A DNA stretch of 64,000 bases from positions 4,063,001-4,127,000 of the forward strand of contig CP001769.1 in NCBI GenBank assembly GCA_000024525.1. The letters are read 5' to 3'. Shown one piece after another: positions 26,248 through 36,446 of this stretch (its first letter is position 1; each line of letters begins with the position of its first letter). The translations under genes and the position numbers were made by a program. Under the pieces are notes generated by a model that was not told the DNA's origin, made no database searches, and worked only from the letters and a program-made list of their open reading frames with translations. Source of the stretch: Spirosoma linguale DSM 74. GTDB lineage: Bacteria > Bacteroidota > Bacteroidia > Cytophagales > Spirosomataceae.

Positions 26248-27051
26248 TCACTCCAAAACCGAAACGATTACGTAATTGTCGTTCCGGGTGATGCCGTATA
26301 GTACCTGTCTGTCTTTCACGCTTCGGTCGATGGCAAAGGCCTGTCCTTCACTGATGGTCGGAATGGTTTTCACGTATTGTAAGGTGTGCCCGCGCTCGGG
26401 TAACTTCAGTACGTACAGTTCGGGTTTGTCGTGGCCGGTACAGTAGATCAGTCCATCTGGCCCCCAGGTTCCACCCGAGGTGCTGTATAAACCGAAAGCC
26501 TGCAACACGTTGGCCGGGAAAGCCCACGACTCAAGCTGCTGCCAGGTTGGGGTGTATTTAACCAGGGTTGTCCAGCGGTTGTCGCGCCCTTCGGCCGAGG
26601 CTTTGTTCGAGTAGTTGGCGAAGGCCACCCACCAGTAGCCATTGTAAAAGTCAGCCCAGGTTACCGAGCCGGGAAAGAGCCCGAAACTATGCGTACCAAT
26701 ATGCCGGAGCGTTCGAGTGTCGAAAATTTCGATGGAACTGGCCATGGGCACATCGGGGTAATTGGAATGGGTGCAATAGAGCTTCTGCCCCACTACCACC
26801 CCACTGTTCATGTGCTTTAGCAAACCGGTGGTATCCTGCCAGGCAGCTACCTGTTTGCCGTCTTTCTTGTTATGCTTGGTCAGCGAATGGTTATTTATGA
26901 CGTAAAAGTGCGTCGGGTCGACAGCAACACCCTGCTGAACCTGCGTCAGTTGAAACCGGCGAATTTCGGTTGCTTTCTGGCCCCGGCTTAGCAGCGGATA
27001 AGCCAGAAACAGCAGCATAAAAACATTTTTCCTGAATAAGGCGAGTGGCAT
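26248..27051 (-). CDS. Exported beta-propeller-like protein of unknown function
   Basis: 267 aa from ATG 27051, which precedes a signal peptide (VFMLLFLAYPLLSRG). The mature protein is a run of WD/NHL-like propeller blades (GVAVDPTHFYVINNHSL, SSIEIFDTRTLRHIGT, WGPDGLIYCTGHDKPELYVL). No catalytic motif is apparent. It may bind a ligand or substrate in the periplasm. It is divergent from the permease gene, and the 147-bp gap between their starts may hold shared control sequences. Confidence 0.72.
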   Translation of the reverse strand: MPLALFRKNVFMLLFLAYPLLSRGQKATEIRRFQLTQVQQGVAVDPTHFYVINNHSLTKHNKKDGKQVAAWQDTTGLLKHMNSGVVVGQKLYCTHSNYPDVPMASSIEIFDTRTLRHIGTHSFGLFPGSVTWADFYNGYWWVAFANYSNKASAEGRDNRWTTLVKYTPTWQQLESWAFPANVLQAFGLYSTSGGTWGPDGLIYCTGHDKPELYVLKLPERGHTLQYVKTIPTISEGQAFAIDRSVKDRQVLYGITRNDNYVIVSVLE

Positions 27052-27197
27052 ATTGTTCAAAATTCGAGGATCATATAAGGAGCGCAAGTTACAGGTCAGC
27101 GTTCATTTTACCGGGCTGCTGTTTCCCTGACATCAAGCCGATACATTAGAGTTTACCCGTACCTACGCTTTGCCAGGTAGTTTACCAATGTTCTGTC

Positions 27198-28514
27198 ATG
27201 CCCCTAACCATTACCCTCCTTGGCATTCTAGCCCTTATTGCGCTTATTTCGCTGGTTCGTATTCATGCTTTTCTGGCGTTTTTGGCCGTTTCCATTGGGG
27301 TTGGCCTGGCACTTGGTTTGGCACCGCTAGCTGTTTTAGATGCCATTCAGAAAGGCATTGGCGGTACGCTGGGCTCCATAACGGCCATCATTGCCTTGGG
27401 GGCGATGCTGGGTAAACTAGTCGCACAAAGCGGGGCGGCTCAGCGCATTGCGGTCAACATCATGTCGCTGGTGGGTACTAAGCACGCCCGATGGGCCTTT
27501 CTGGTAACGGGCTTCATTGTGGGGCTGCCGCTTTTCTATTCCGTGGGATTCATGCTGCTGGCGCCACTGGTCATTACGGTTGCCTACCGGTATAAATTGC
27601 CCGCACTTTATATCGGACTGCCCATGCTGGCGTCATTATCGGTCACGCAGGGCTACCTTCCCCCCCACCCGGCCCCGCTGGCGATTCTTAAGCAATTCAA
27701 CGCCGATATGGGCCTCACGCTCTTCTACGGCATCATTGTCTCCATTCCGGCCATTCTGATTTCGGGCGCGCTGTTCGGCTCGACGGTCAAACGGTACACA
27801 ACTTTACCCAACCCGGCCTTCATCGCCCCCGACCTCCCCGACGATCAGATGCCCTCGGCTCCCATCAGTTTCCTGACCGTTTTATTACCCATTCTACTAA
27901 TTGGCCTGAGTACGCTGCTGAGCCCGATGCTACCCGCCGGTTCGGTTAGCCAGCAGGTATTGCTGTTCGTGGGCGAACCCGTCGTGAGTATGTTCTGTGC
28001 GGTTCTGGTGGCTTCCGTTACGCTGGGCATCTGGCGGGGTAAGTCGATGCCAACGGTGACGGCCATGCTAGGCGAGTCGATCAAGGATGTGGCTTTGTTG
28101 TTCCTGATTTTTGGCGGAGCGGGTGCGCTGAAGCAGGTACTTACCGACGGCGGGGTGAACCAGGCCGTTGCTGACCTCATGCGCGACTCCACGCTGCATC
28201 CCTATGTGCTGGCCTGGGGTATGGCGGCTCTCATTCGGGTGTGCGTCGGGTCCTCAACGGTATCGGGTATTACCACCGCCGGGTTCGTTACGCCCATGCT
28301 CAGTGCGCCGGGTGTAGAGCCCAATTTGATGGTACTAAGTATCGGGGCGGGGAGCATGATGTTCTCGCACGTCAACGATACGGGTTTCTGGCTGTTCCGG
28401 GAGTATTTTCAACTCTCCATGGCCGATACCTTAAAGACGTGGTCCGTCATGGAAACGCTGGTTTCGGTGAGTGGACTGGCCGGAGTGATGGTGCTGAGCT
28501 GGGTGCTGGGGTGA
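27198..28514 (+). CDS. GntP-family gluconate:H+ symporter
   Basis: 438 aa, about 12 membrane segments. Family markers include AIIALGAMLGKLVAQSGAAQ in the N-terminal third, LPPHPAPLAILKQF, GGAGALKQVLTDGGV, and a C-terminal MMFSHVNDTGFWLF. GntP-type transporters import gluconate or related sugar acids across the inner membrane with protons. No gluconate kinase is adjacent; the kduI/kduD uronate pair is about 27 kb away, and a functional link is only a possibility. Confidence 0.92.
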   Translation: MPLTITLLGILALIALISLVRIHAFLAFLAVSIGVGLALGLAPLAVLDAIQKGIGGTLGSITAIIALGAMLGKLVAQSGAAQRIAVNIMSLVGTKHARWAFLVTGFIVGLPLFYSVGFMLLAPLVITVAYRYKLPALYIGLPMLASLSVTQGYLPPHPAPLAILKQFNADMGLTLFYGIIVSIPAILISGALFGSTVKRYTTLPNPAFIAPDLPDDQMPSAPISFLTVLLPILLIGLSTLLSPMLPAGSVSQQVLLFVGEPVVSMFCAVLVASVTLGIWRGKSMPTVTAMLGESIKDVALLFLIFGGAGALKQVLTDGGVNQAVADLMRDSTLHPYVLAWGMAALIRVCVGSSTVSGITTAGFVTPMLSAPGVEPNLMVLSIGAGSMMFSHVNDTGFWLFREYFQLSMADTLKTWSVMETLVSVSGLAGVMVLSWVLG

Positions 28515-28641
28515 TGCCGTAAAGCATTATTTTTTTACCAATTAAGTATTCCGTATCCTTGGTCTGTAAGGACACTATAGCCTAAAGCGGTTTATGAAGA
28601 CACCGACCAAAGATGAACCATCGTGGATGATAAAACCGCCT

Positions 28642-29226
28642 TTAAAAATGTAAAATAAGCTGGGTTTGTACCCCAATGTTGTAAGAATTATAGTCTCTGA
28701 ATTGATAAAGTATGGTGTTATCCGGCTTGTAAAACAGATAACTGGCTGTTGGCTGGATAAGCCAGGAGAGTTTAGAACTGATTTTATAATCCAAGCCAAT
28801 TCCGACAATAGCACTAGTTTTGACAGGATCATTACTGACCGACTTATTTTTCCCAAAAATAGCTCCAGCTGAAAAATAGGGTGCTAAACGCCGTTCCGAA
28901 AGTCTGTAATTAATCAGAACAGGAAGTTGAATATATTCCGTAGTTAATTTAATGTCGTTGCTCTGTGGCGTCTTGACGTATGACGTACCCCGACTATAAA
29001 GTACGCCTATTGAAAAATCCCATTTGCGGTTAAACTTATAGCGGGCCGTTAATCCAGCTGATGACTCCAGACTATATCCGGATGACTTTGTTTCCGAGCC
29101 ATCGTAAGCGGAGTAAACCTGATAGGCATAATTACCATGGTTAAACCAATAGGTTGGTGCAACTGAAACTCTACTTTGAGCCAATACAAAAGTGCTCGAT
29201 GCCAAAAAGAAGAAAAGTGTTTTCAT
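28642..29226 (-). CDS. PorT-type outer-membrane beta-barrel protein
   Basis: 194 aa from ATG 29226 with a signal peptide (LFFFLASSTFVLAQS). The mature chain is made of alternating amphipathic strands (GLTARYKFNRKWDFSIGVLY, LPVLINYRLSERRLAPYFSA, SYNIGVQTQLILHF) ending in a C-terminal aromatic residue, as for outer-membrane barrels. Small barrels of this class are common in Bacteroidota and mostly uncharacterised. AT-richer than its neighbours. It is divergent from the sigma factor gene. Confidence 0.75.
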   Translation of the reverse strand: MKTLFFFLASSTFVLAQSRVSVAPTYWFNHGNYAYQVYSAYDGSETKSSGYSLESSAGLTARYKFNRKWDFSIGVLYSRGTSYVKTPQSNDIKLTTEYIQLPVLINYRLSERRLAPYFSAGAIFGKNKSVSNDPVKTSAIVGIGLDYKISSKLSWLIQPTASYLFYKPDNTILYQFRDYNSYNIGVQTQLILHF

Positions 29227-29459
29227 AGTCGAAGTTGTTTTGAGTAAGGATACAGAAACAACTGAAATGGTTGTATAAAAAATTAATGGCAATTCAGTTT
29301 TAATGCTATTTTATTGTCATACTATCAACCGGGCTGCTGATAAGCTCTGAAAAACTGACATCACAATAAATCCTACTAACAAACATTACTTTTTATCGAC
29401 TCAGTAGTACTATTCTTTAAACGGTCGTAAATTTAAGCTTCCAATTACTCAACGCATCA

Positions 29460-30056
29460 TTGGAAAGCTCAACGACATCTTATCCTTATACTACAGATGC
29501 TGCCCTGTGGGATGATTTCCTGAGCGGCAGTAAACAGGCATACGCTTTTCTGTACCATAAATACGCCCCTACCCTCTACAACTACGGCTATAAAATCGCT
29601 CAGAATCGGGAGCTAACCGAAGATTGCCTGCAAGACCTGTTCCTGACCATTCTGGAAACCCGCGAACGACTCGGCCGTACTGATTCTATCAAGTTCTACC
29701 TCATGCGTTCGCTTCGGCGGGAGATTGTCCGTAAGCTTAGCAACGAACAGCGATTCGACCATGACGCCGATCATCTGGACTTCGCCATCGAGTTTTATTA
29801 CGAACCCACCTGGCTCGACCGGCAGATTTCGCAGGAGCAATCGACGCTGCTGCTGTATGAGCTGAACAACCTCCCCGCCCGCCAGAAAGAGGCCCTGTTC
29901 CTGAAGTATTTCGACAATCTCAGCTACGAGGAAATTGCCGGGATTATGGGCATCGAGCAAACATCCGTCTACAAAATCGTGTACAAAGCCATTGCGTCCC
30001 TTCAAAAACGCATACCAACCAACACTGTTTTTCTGCTTTTGGCATTCATCCGATAA
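29460..30056 (+). CDS. ECF-type RNA polymerase sigma factor
   Basis: 198 aa, with a TTG start at 29460 (no ATG in frame before region 2). Sigma region 2 is visible (YAFLYHKYAPTLYNYGYKI, EDCLQDLFLTILETRERLG), and so is region 4 (LPARQKEALFLKYFDNLSY, EEIAGIMGIEQTSVYKIVYK). It precedes a FecR anti-sigma and a SusC receptor with STN domain. By the established FecIR/PUL model it is released when the receptor binds its substrate and then transcribes the SusCD genes. Confidence 0.92.
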   Translation: MESSTTSYPYTTDAALWDDFLSGSKQAYAFLYHKYAPTLYNYGYKIAQNRELTEDCLQDLFLTILETRERLGRTDSIKFYLMRSLRREIVRKLSNEQRFDHDADHLDFAIEFYYEPTWLDRQISQEQSTLLLYELNNLPARQKEALFLKYFDNLSYEEIAGIMGIEQTSVYKIVYKAIASLQKRIPTNTVFLLLAFIR

Positions 30057-30139
30057 AATCTAGTAAAAAAGTAGGGATACCGAGGGATAATCTGCTGCCC
30101 GAAGCTCTTTGTTGAGTATACGCCAGCCGGTTTCCGTAG

Positions 30140-31207
30140 ATGAATACGCCTTCACCCGATTACAGCCGTTACTCCCTCAACGAGTTTGTGCTCGATGACT
30201 CATTCCGCCAGTGGGTTCTGCAACCCAACGAGCAGAGTATGACGTTCTGGCATGGCTTCATGCTTCAGCATCCAGAAAAACAAGCCATCGTCGATGAAGC
30301 CGCTTCGTTACTACTGCACCTGAACGTTCGCTTTAACGACCTGACAAATGCGAGTCAGGAGCGAATCTGGCAGGCGCTAAACCAGGCCTTTGATGAGCAC
30401 GAGGCCAAACAGGTAAGTGTCCGCCCGCTGACGGGCTGGCAGCGTTTCCTGGGGCAACGAGCCTCCTTTGGCTGGCAGTTGGCCGCATCCATAACGGGTT
30501 TTCTGCTGCTAGTTGGTGGGCTTACGTACTATAAGTTACTCCCTAAAGAACAGCGCATTCACACGGCTTTCGGCGAGAACAAGACCGTTACGCTGCCCGA
30601 CGGCTCAACGGTACTCCTGAATGGCAACACCACCCTTACCTATACCGATGGCTGGACCGACGGCAAATCCCGCGAGGTCTGGCTCGATGGCGAAGGTTTT
30701 TTTACCGTTACGAAAAAGAGCCACCGGGGCGGCCGGGTAAAGTTCGTGACGCACACATCCGGGCTGGATATTATCGTGCTTGGCACGCAGTTCAACGTGA
30801 ACACCCGCCGGGGCAGTACGGCCGTTACGCTGGTGGAAGGTAAGGTGCAACTGTCTAAACCCGACGAGCCAGCGGGCAAGGTGATCGAGATGAAGCCCGG
30901 CCAGTTTGCCGCCACGAAACCCTCGATCGAAGCCGTCGAGATTCGGGAGGAGAAACCCCAACTGCACACGTCCTGGGTTGAGCATCAGTTTGTATTCGAG
31001 AACACGGCGCTGAGCGACATTGCCCAGCAGCTTCACGACACCTACGGGCTGGAAATTGTCTTTGAAGACAGTGACCTGGCCAACCGTCGGTTTACGGGTA
31101 ATCTGTCGGATCAGAGCATCGAGACCCTGTTAGCTACCCTTTCGCTCACATTCGACCTGACGGCTCATCGCAACGGCGACCGTATCAGTTTACGTCATAA
31201 CCCCTGA
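30140..31207 (+). CDS. FecR-family anti-sigma factor
   Basis: 355 aa. The cytosolic N-terminal about 105 residues would bind the sigma factor. One membrane helix follows (WQLAASITGFLLLVGGLTYY, near residues 113-132), then the periplasmic FecR domain (FGENKTVTLPDGSTVLLNGN) and a C-terminal STN-like DUF4974 domain (FENTALSDIAQQLHDTYGLE) that contacts the receptor. It lies 83 bp after the sigma gene and 32 bp before the SusC gene, so the group is one signalling and transport unit. Confidence 0.93.
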   Translation: MNTPSPDYSRYSLNEFVLDDSFRQWVLQPNEQSMTFWHGFMLQHPEKQAIVDEAASLLLHLNVRFNDLTNASQERIWQALNQAFDEHEAKQVSVRPLTGWQRFLGQRASFGWQLAASITGFLLLVGGLTYYKLLPKEQRIHTAFGENKTVTLPDGSTVLLNGNTTLTYTDGWTDGKSREVWLDGEGFFTVTKKSHRGGRVKFVTHTSGLDIIVLGTQFNVNTRRGSTAVTLVEGKVQLSKPDEPAGKVIEMKPGQFAATKPSIEAVEIREEKPQLHTSWVEHQFVFENTALSDIAQQLHDTYGLEIVFEDSDLANRRFTGNLSDQSIETLLATLSLTFDLTAHRNGDRISLRHNP

Positions 31208-31239
31208 TTGAGTCAACAACTTTTCTTACATCTCTCTTT

Positions 31240-34200
31240 ATGAAAAACAAGTATCTTCTCCTTTCTATGCTTATGGGCGGAGTCTACACCCTGCCGCAAC
31301 CCAGCGTTGCGCAGGTACTGACACGCGCCCAGCCAGCCTACGAAAGCAACGCCCGAGGGCAACAAGCTGAGGCACCGGCTGGTCAGCACAGCCGCCGGAG
31401 CCGTTCGCTCAAAAAAGCCCTGTCTGAACTCGAACGACGCTTCAACGTCAACTTCGCCTATGATGAACAAGTCGTGGCCGGTCGGCAGACCGACACCGAC
31501 CTGGAAGGCCTCTCGCTCGAACAGGCGCTCAATCAACTGATCGAATCGCAGGGGCTGCGCTACCGAAAAGTGAACGCCAACCTGTTTGCCATTCAGGCGG
31601 CACCCGCCAAAAGAGTGGGCATGGCCCTGCCTGCCGAAAGCCCCGCTCCTGCGCTGGCAACCGTTAGTAACATACCGACCGGCGTAACGGAAGCCCCACA
31701 GCTTAAGCGCATCACGGGGCAAATCACCGACGAAAACAACCAGGGATTGCCCGGCGCCAACGTCATTGAAAAAGGAACGACGACAGGTGCCACAACCGAT
31801 GCCAACGGCAATTTTGTGCTGAATGTCAGCGACAATGCCACGACGCTAACGATTTCCAGCGTGGGCTACGCCAGTCAGGATGTAGCGATCGGCAACAACA
31901 CGGTCGTGAACGTTAAACTCGTTCCCGACGACAGAACTCTGAATGAGGTAGTCGTGATCGGTTACCAGACTGTTCGTAAGCGGGACGTAACCGGTGCCAA
32001 TGACGTGATCAGCCCCGCGCAGGCCAACAAAGTAACGGCCAACTCGCTGGCGGAATCCATTCAGGGGCTATCGCCGGGGGTTACGGTGCGAAACACGGGT
32101 GTACCAGGACAGCAGGCGTCGATTCAGATTCGCGGGGTGGCCAGCTTCCTCAATACCGACCCGCTGTACATCATCGACGGGATGATTGCCGATGCCAACC
32201 CAACCATCAACAACGACGATATTGAGTCCATTCAGGTGTTGAAGGATGCCTCGGCTGCGGCCATTTACGGGTCGAGGGCGGCCAATGGTGTTATCATCAT
32301 CACCACCAAACAAGGCAAAGAAGGCCCCATCCGGGTAGGTTTTTCGGCCAAATACGGGATACAGCAGGTGTATAAGCGCTGGGATGTGATGGACGCGGCA
32401 AATTTTGCGGCTACCCAACGGACGCAATACCAGAACGCCGGACAAACACCCCCGTCGAGTGTGGCTACCGGTACGTTCAATCCGAACATCAACACCGACT
32501 GGCAGGATCAGGTACTGCAAACGGGTAATCTTCAGGATTACAACCTGACACTGTCGGGTGGTACCAAAACCGGTACGTATCTGATTTCAGGCAGTTATTT
32601 CAGCAACAAAGGCTACGTAATTGGCAGCGGCTTCGACCGGGCCAGTTTGCGCATCAACACCAAAAGTCAGCTTGGACGCTTCACGTTTGGCGAAAACGCC
32701 CTGCTGACGAACTCAAATATTCAGAATTTTCCGGCAGGCAACCCTATTTACGACATGGCCGGTATGCTGCCCGTTATTCCGGTGCAGGACCCCAGTTATA
32801 TCGACGCCAGCAACCCGGGGGGCTATGGCCTTGGCCGCAATCCGGATGCCGTTACCTACGCCTTCAACCCGGTAGCAGTTCGTAATCTGGCCAGCAACAA
32901 AAGCAATTTCGCCAAGCTGGTCGGCAACGCGTACCTCGATGTAAAACTGACCGACTGGCTGACCTACCGTGCCAACGCGGGACTGGAGGTGAGTTTCGAT
33001 TACACCCAGAACCTGCGTCGGCTGGGCATCTACCAATACAGTGCCTCGCCGGTGCCCAGTTCGGTTGGCGAAGATCGGTCGCGTTACCTCAGTATGCTGT
33101 TCGAGCACACGCTGAACTTCAATAAAGTGTTCGGTATGCACAACATCAACGGTGTGGTGGGTATCAGCCAGCAAACGACCCGGCGCGACATCACGTCCGG
33201 CTCGCGCACCAATCTGGGCTTTGCGGGTGGTCAGTATTTCAATACCATCAATGCCGCCACGGGGATTTCCAACTCGGCTGGCGGTACGCCCGACGATTAC
33301 CGGATTCTGGGGTACATTGGCCGGGTCAACTATACCTATAACGACCGTTATCTGCTAACGCTGACTGGCCGGGTCGATCAGGACTCACGCTTCGGGGCAA
33401 ACTACCGAACGGGTTTCTTCCCGTCGGTGGCCGCAGCCTGGCGCATTAGCGAGGAAAAATTCTTTAACGTCGACTGGATTACTGACCTGAAGCTGAATGC
33501 CTCTTATGGTAAGCTGGGTATCGTGGTGCCCACGCTGGGCTCGTTCCCCTATACGGCTTTCATCAACAACAATCCGAGAACTATTTTCGGAGTCGACCAG
33601 ACACCCTTCGTAGGAGCCTATCAGGCGCAGCTGGCCAATCCCGACCTGCGTTGGGAAGAGCGAATCCAGCAGAACTACGGCGTGTCGGCAAGTTTTCTGA
33701 GAAATCGGATCACGACGGAGATCAACATCTATAACTCACTCTCGAACGATGCGATTCTGAACCTGGCCGTGCCGGGTTATCTGGGTAACCTGCGCGGTAA
33801 TCCATACGTGAATACGGCTTCTATCCGCAACCGGGGCGTCGAGTTTTCGGCCACTTACCGCAACAATGAGCATGCCCTTAAATGGGATGTATCCGGCAAC
33901 TTTACGACCATCAAAAACCGGGTTGAAAACGTAGGTAACCAGGGGCAGAACATCAACTACATTCAGAGCGGCAACACACGCTCGCAGGTTGGTCAGGCCG
34001 TTGGGCAGTGGTACGTGCTGAAAACGGCGGGCCTCTTCCAGAATCAGGAGGAGATCAATAATTACAAAGGAGCCAACGGAAACCTCATTCAGCCGAATGC
34101 CAAACCGGGCGATATTAAGTATGTCGATACCAACGGCGACGGGCAGATCACCCAGAACGACGACCGTCAGTTTGTGGGTTCGCCCTGGCCCAAGTTACAG

Positions 34201-34692
34201 GCGGGCGCACAGGCCAATGCCTCCTACGGGCAGTTTTCGCTCAATGTGCAGTTGACCGGCGTGTTTGGCTACACCGTCTACAACGACGTACGGCGTGGAC
34301 TGGACAGCTACCAGCTGACCAACTTCCGCACCAACATCAGTCCGTGGACGACGACCAACACCAGCACAACCGACCCTCGTCTGGGCCTGGAAAGTGGCGA
34401 TCAGGGGATTATCTCGAATAACTTCGGATATACCGACCGCTGGCTTGAAAATGCCTCCTACGTTCGGGTACGCAACGTCGAGATTGGCTACACGCTGCCG
34501 AAGAACCTGCTCAACACACTTAAAATCCGCAATGCCCGTGTGTATGTGAGTGGTCAGAACCTGTTCACCATCACCAAATACACCGGCCTCGACCCCGACG
34601 TTACGGGTGCAAACATTCAGGAGCGGGGCGTTGATCTTGGCCACTGGCCGTCACCCCGCGTTGTATCCGTTGGTGTCAACTGCGATTTCTAA
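31240..34692 (+). CDS. SusC/RagA TonB-dependent receptor with N-terminal STN signalling domain
   Basis: 1150 aa with a signal peptide. Residues about 56-118 form an STN domain (KKALSELERRFNVNFAYDE). A carboxypeptidase-like regulatory domain follows (ITGQITDENNQGLPGANVIE), then the plug (LNEVVVIGYQTVRKRDVTGA; ASAAAIYGSRAANGVIIITT), then the 22-strand barrel. The STN domain links it to the FecR/sigma pair upstream. It imports an oligomeric nutrient across the outer membrane with the SusD partner; the substrate is not defined, since no glycoside hydrolase sits inside the operon. Confidence 0.95.
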   Translation: MKNKYLLLSMLMGGVYTLPQPSVAQVLTRAQPAYESNARGQQAEAPAGQHSRRSRSLKKALSELERRFNVNFAYDEQVVAGRQTDTDLEGLSLEQALNQLIESQGLRYRKVNANLFAIQAAPAKRVGMALPAESPAPALATVSNIPTGVTEAPQLKRITGQITDENNQGLPGANVIEKGTTTGATTDANGNFVLNVSDNATTLTISSVGYASQDVAIGNNTVVNVKLVPDDRTLNEVVVIGYQTVRKRDVTGANDVISPAQANKVTANSLAESIQGLSPGVTVRNTGVPGQQASIQIRGVASFLNTDPLYIIDGMIADANPTINNDDIESIQVLKDASAAAIYGSRAANGVIIITTKQGKEGPIRVGFSAKYGIQQVYKRWDVMDAANFAATQRTQYQNAGQTPPSSVATGTFNPNINTDWQDQVLQTGNLQDYNLTLSGGTKTGTYLISGSYFSNKGYVIGSGFDRASLRINTKSQLGRFTFGENALLTNSNIQNFPAGNPIYDMAGMLPVIPVQDPSYIDASNPGGYGLGRNPDAVTYAFNPVAVRNLASNKSNFAKLVGNAYLDVKLTDWLTYRANAGLEVSFDYTQNLRRLGIYQYSASPVPSSVGEDRSRYLSMLFEHTLNFNKVFGMHNINGVVGISQQTTRRDITSGSRTNLGFAGGQYFNTINAATGISNSAGGTPDDYRILGYIGRVNYTYNDRYLLTLTGRVDQDSRFGANYRTGFFPSVAAAWRISEEKFFNVDWITDLKLNASYGKLGIVVPTLGSFPYTAFINNNPRTIFGVDQTPFVGAYQAQLANPDLRWEERIQQNYGVSASFLRNRITTEINIYNSLSNDAILNLAVPGYLGNLRGNPYVNTASIRNRGVEFSATYRNNEHALKWDVSGNFTTIKNRVENVGNQGQNINYIQSGNTRSQVGQAVGQWYVLKTAGLFQNQEEINNYKGANGNLIQPNAKPGDIKYVDTNGDGQITQNDDRQFVGSPWPKLQAGAQANASYGQFSLNVQLTGVFGYTVYNDVRRGLDSYQLTNFRTNISPWTTTNTSTTDPRLGLESGDQGIISNNFGYTDRWLENASYVRVRNVEIGYTLPKNLLNTLKIRNARVYVSGQNLFTITKYTGLDPDVTGANIQERGVDLGHWPSPRVVSVGVNCDF

Positions 34693-34758
34693 CTATCCTT
34701 GAAAGACCTGTTATGAACTTACATGATGATTTACTCAGGCATGCTACTGGCATAACCG

Positions 34759-34790
34759 CTCTTTCACTCTATCACTCTTTCGCTCTTTCA
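34759..34790 (+). repeat. Four tandem 8-mers before the SusD start
   Basis: CTCTTTCA-CTCTATCA-CTCTTTCG-CTCTTTCA lies 5 bp upstream of the ATG at 34796 in the SusC-SusD gap. The pyrimidine-rich tandem could influence translation or vary in copy number. Confidence 0.6.
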
Positions 34791-34795
34791 TAAAA

Positions 34796-36319
34796 ATGAA
34801 AAATAGATTCATTTCGCTAACGATAGCCGCAGCCCTGGCCTTTACGGGTTGCCAGCGTAGCCTCGACATCGTGAACCCCAACCAGGTGACAGCCGAGTCG
34901 TTCTGGAAAACGCCGACCGATGCGCTGGCGGGTGTCAATGCCATCTACAGCACCACGCACCGGGGCGGTATTTCGCGTTGGATGCCATTCTACTACATCA
35001 TCCGTTCCGATGAAGGACGCAGCCAGAGCCCAGACGTCGGCATTGTCAATAACATGGACCAGTTCCTGATAACGGACTATAACTACGGGAATGCATATTC
35101 CATCTGGAATGACAACTATATCGGTATTAACCGAGCCAATCAGGTCATCGACAACGTACCCAACATTCAGATGGACGCTACGCTGAAGGGCCGGTATATA
35201 GGCGAGGCCAAGTTCCTGCGGGCCATGTATTATTTCCACCTGGTTACGCTTTGGGGCAACGTCCCGCTGATCCTGCAAACCTCGGTCGTTGGTGATAAAC
35301 CTAACTCAGCCACCACAGCACAGGTATGGGCGCAGATCGAGAAAGACCTGACGGATGCCGCTGCGGTACTGCCCACAACCTACGGCAATGCCGATCTGGG
35401 CCGCGCTACCAAAGGGGCCGCTTATGCCCTGCTGGCCAGAGCGCAGATGCAGCAGCAGAAATATACCGAAGCACTCACACCCCTTCAATGGCTGGTGGAA
35501 GGCGATGGGAAAAGCGTGTACTCGCTGATGCCCAACTACCGCGACAATTTCCTGATCACGACCGAAAATAATAAGGAGTCTGTGTTCGAATGGCAGTTCC
35601 AGATCAACCCGGCCGAATACACCGACGACGACACCGAAACGCCAAACCAGAACTACGGCACCTCGCTGGCGAAGTTTTTTGGCCCGCCACCGGTTGGCTG
35701 GTCGGATGGCGAAGCGCAACGCTGGCCTACCCGCGAATTCACCGAACGCACAACAACCGGCGCCCGCGACCCGCGTCTGGAAGCGTCGTTTCTCTTCGAC
35801 TCGACCGATGTGCGTGGCCCTGATTTCACCCAGATTTACGGGCAGACGTTCACCCAGCGGTACGGACGGGATAACAAACGGGTATGGTTCCGGAAGTTCC
35901 AGAACGATCACTGGAAAACTGAAGAAGATTATCGGTCGCCCAACAACTGGCGATACATTCGCTACGCCGATGTACTGCTGATGTATGCCGAAGCCCTCAA
36001 CGCGACCGGCAAAACAACGCAGGCCTATACGTACGTCGATCAGGTGCGTCAGCGGGCGGGACTGCCTACGCTGACCGTTGCGAAACCCGGACTCACGCAG
36101 GCCCAGTTTCTGGCCCAGCTAAAGCACGAGCGGTTACTGGAGTTATCGGGCGAAGGCTGGCGCTGGAACGATCTGGCCCGTTGGGGTGACCTCGGTCCGC
36201 AATTAGCCCCGCGTGACCCAGCTTTCTCTACCTTTGTGAAAGGCAAGAGTGAGTTGCTGCCCATTCCGCAGCTTGACCGGGATCTGAACCCGAATCTGGT
36301 GCAAAACCCGAATTACTGA
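34796..36319 (+). CDS. SusD/RagB-family outer-membrane lipoprotein
   Basis: 507 aa with lipobox AALAFTGC (C19). SusD helical landmarks follow: AESFWKTPTDALAGVNAIYS, RYIGEAKFLRAMYYFHLVTL, GAAYALLARAQMQQQKYTEA (TPR-like), and the C-terminal RYADVLLMYAEALN and HERLLELSGEGWRWNDLARW. It is the surface substrate-binding lid of the SusC receptor immediately upstream and belongs to the RagB/SusD PF07980 type. It is the last gene of the signalling and uptake operon and is followed by a 35-bp inverted repeat. Confidence 0.95.
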   Translation: MKNRFISLTIAAALAFTGCQRSLDIVNPNQVTAESFWKTPTDALAGVNAIYSTTHRGGISRWMPFYYIIRSDEGRSQSPDVGIVNNMDQFLITDYNYGNAYSIWNDNYIGINRANQVIDNVPNIQMDATLKGRYIGEAKFLRAMYYFHLVTLWGNVPLILQTSVVGDKPNSATTAQVWAQIEKDLTDAAAVLPTTYGNADLGRATKGAAYALLARAQMQQQKYTEALTPLQWLVEGDGKSVYSLMPNYRDNFLITTENNKESVFEWQFQINPAEYTDDDTETPNQNYGTSLAKFFGPPPVGWSDGEAQRWPTREFTERTTTGARDPRLEASFLFDSTDVRGPDFTQIYGQTFTQRYGRDNKRVWFRKFQNDHWKTEEDYRSPNNWRYIRYADVLLMYAEALNATGKTTQAYTYVDQVRQRAGLPTLTVAKPGLTQAQFLAQLKHERLLELSGEGWRWNDLARWGDLGPQLAPRDPAFSTFVKGKSELLPIPQLDRDLNPNLVQNPNY

Positions 36320-36326
36320 TGGTTTA

Positions 36327-36415
36327 GACACAGAGATGCACAGAGGAGCACAGAGATACGCAGAGGAAAAATAAATCTCAGCGCATCTCCGTGCTCCTCT
36401 GTGCATCTCTGTGTC
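36327..36415. terminator. 35-bp GACACAGAGAT-type hairpin
   Basis: Arms 36327-36361 and 36381-36415 pair over 35 bp with two differences, both compatible with G-U pairs. The site lies directly after the SusD stop and before the convergent sugar dehydrogenase stop. Its outer motif recurs in the perfect 35-bp hairpin at 47653-47740. Confidence 0.75.
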
Positions 36416-36446
36416 ACTCTACGGTCTGGCGTACCAGTGGCTATGT

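Noticed and set aside
29460..36319. Polysaccharide utilization locus with defined glycan target
   Set aside because: Sigma, FecR, SusC and SusD are clear but no glycoside hydrolase lies inside the operon, so a substrate cannot be assigned.
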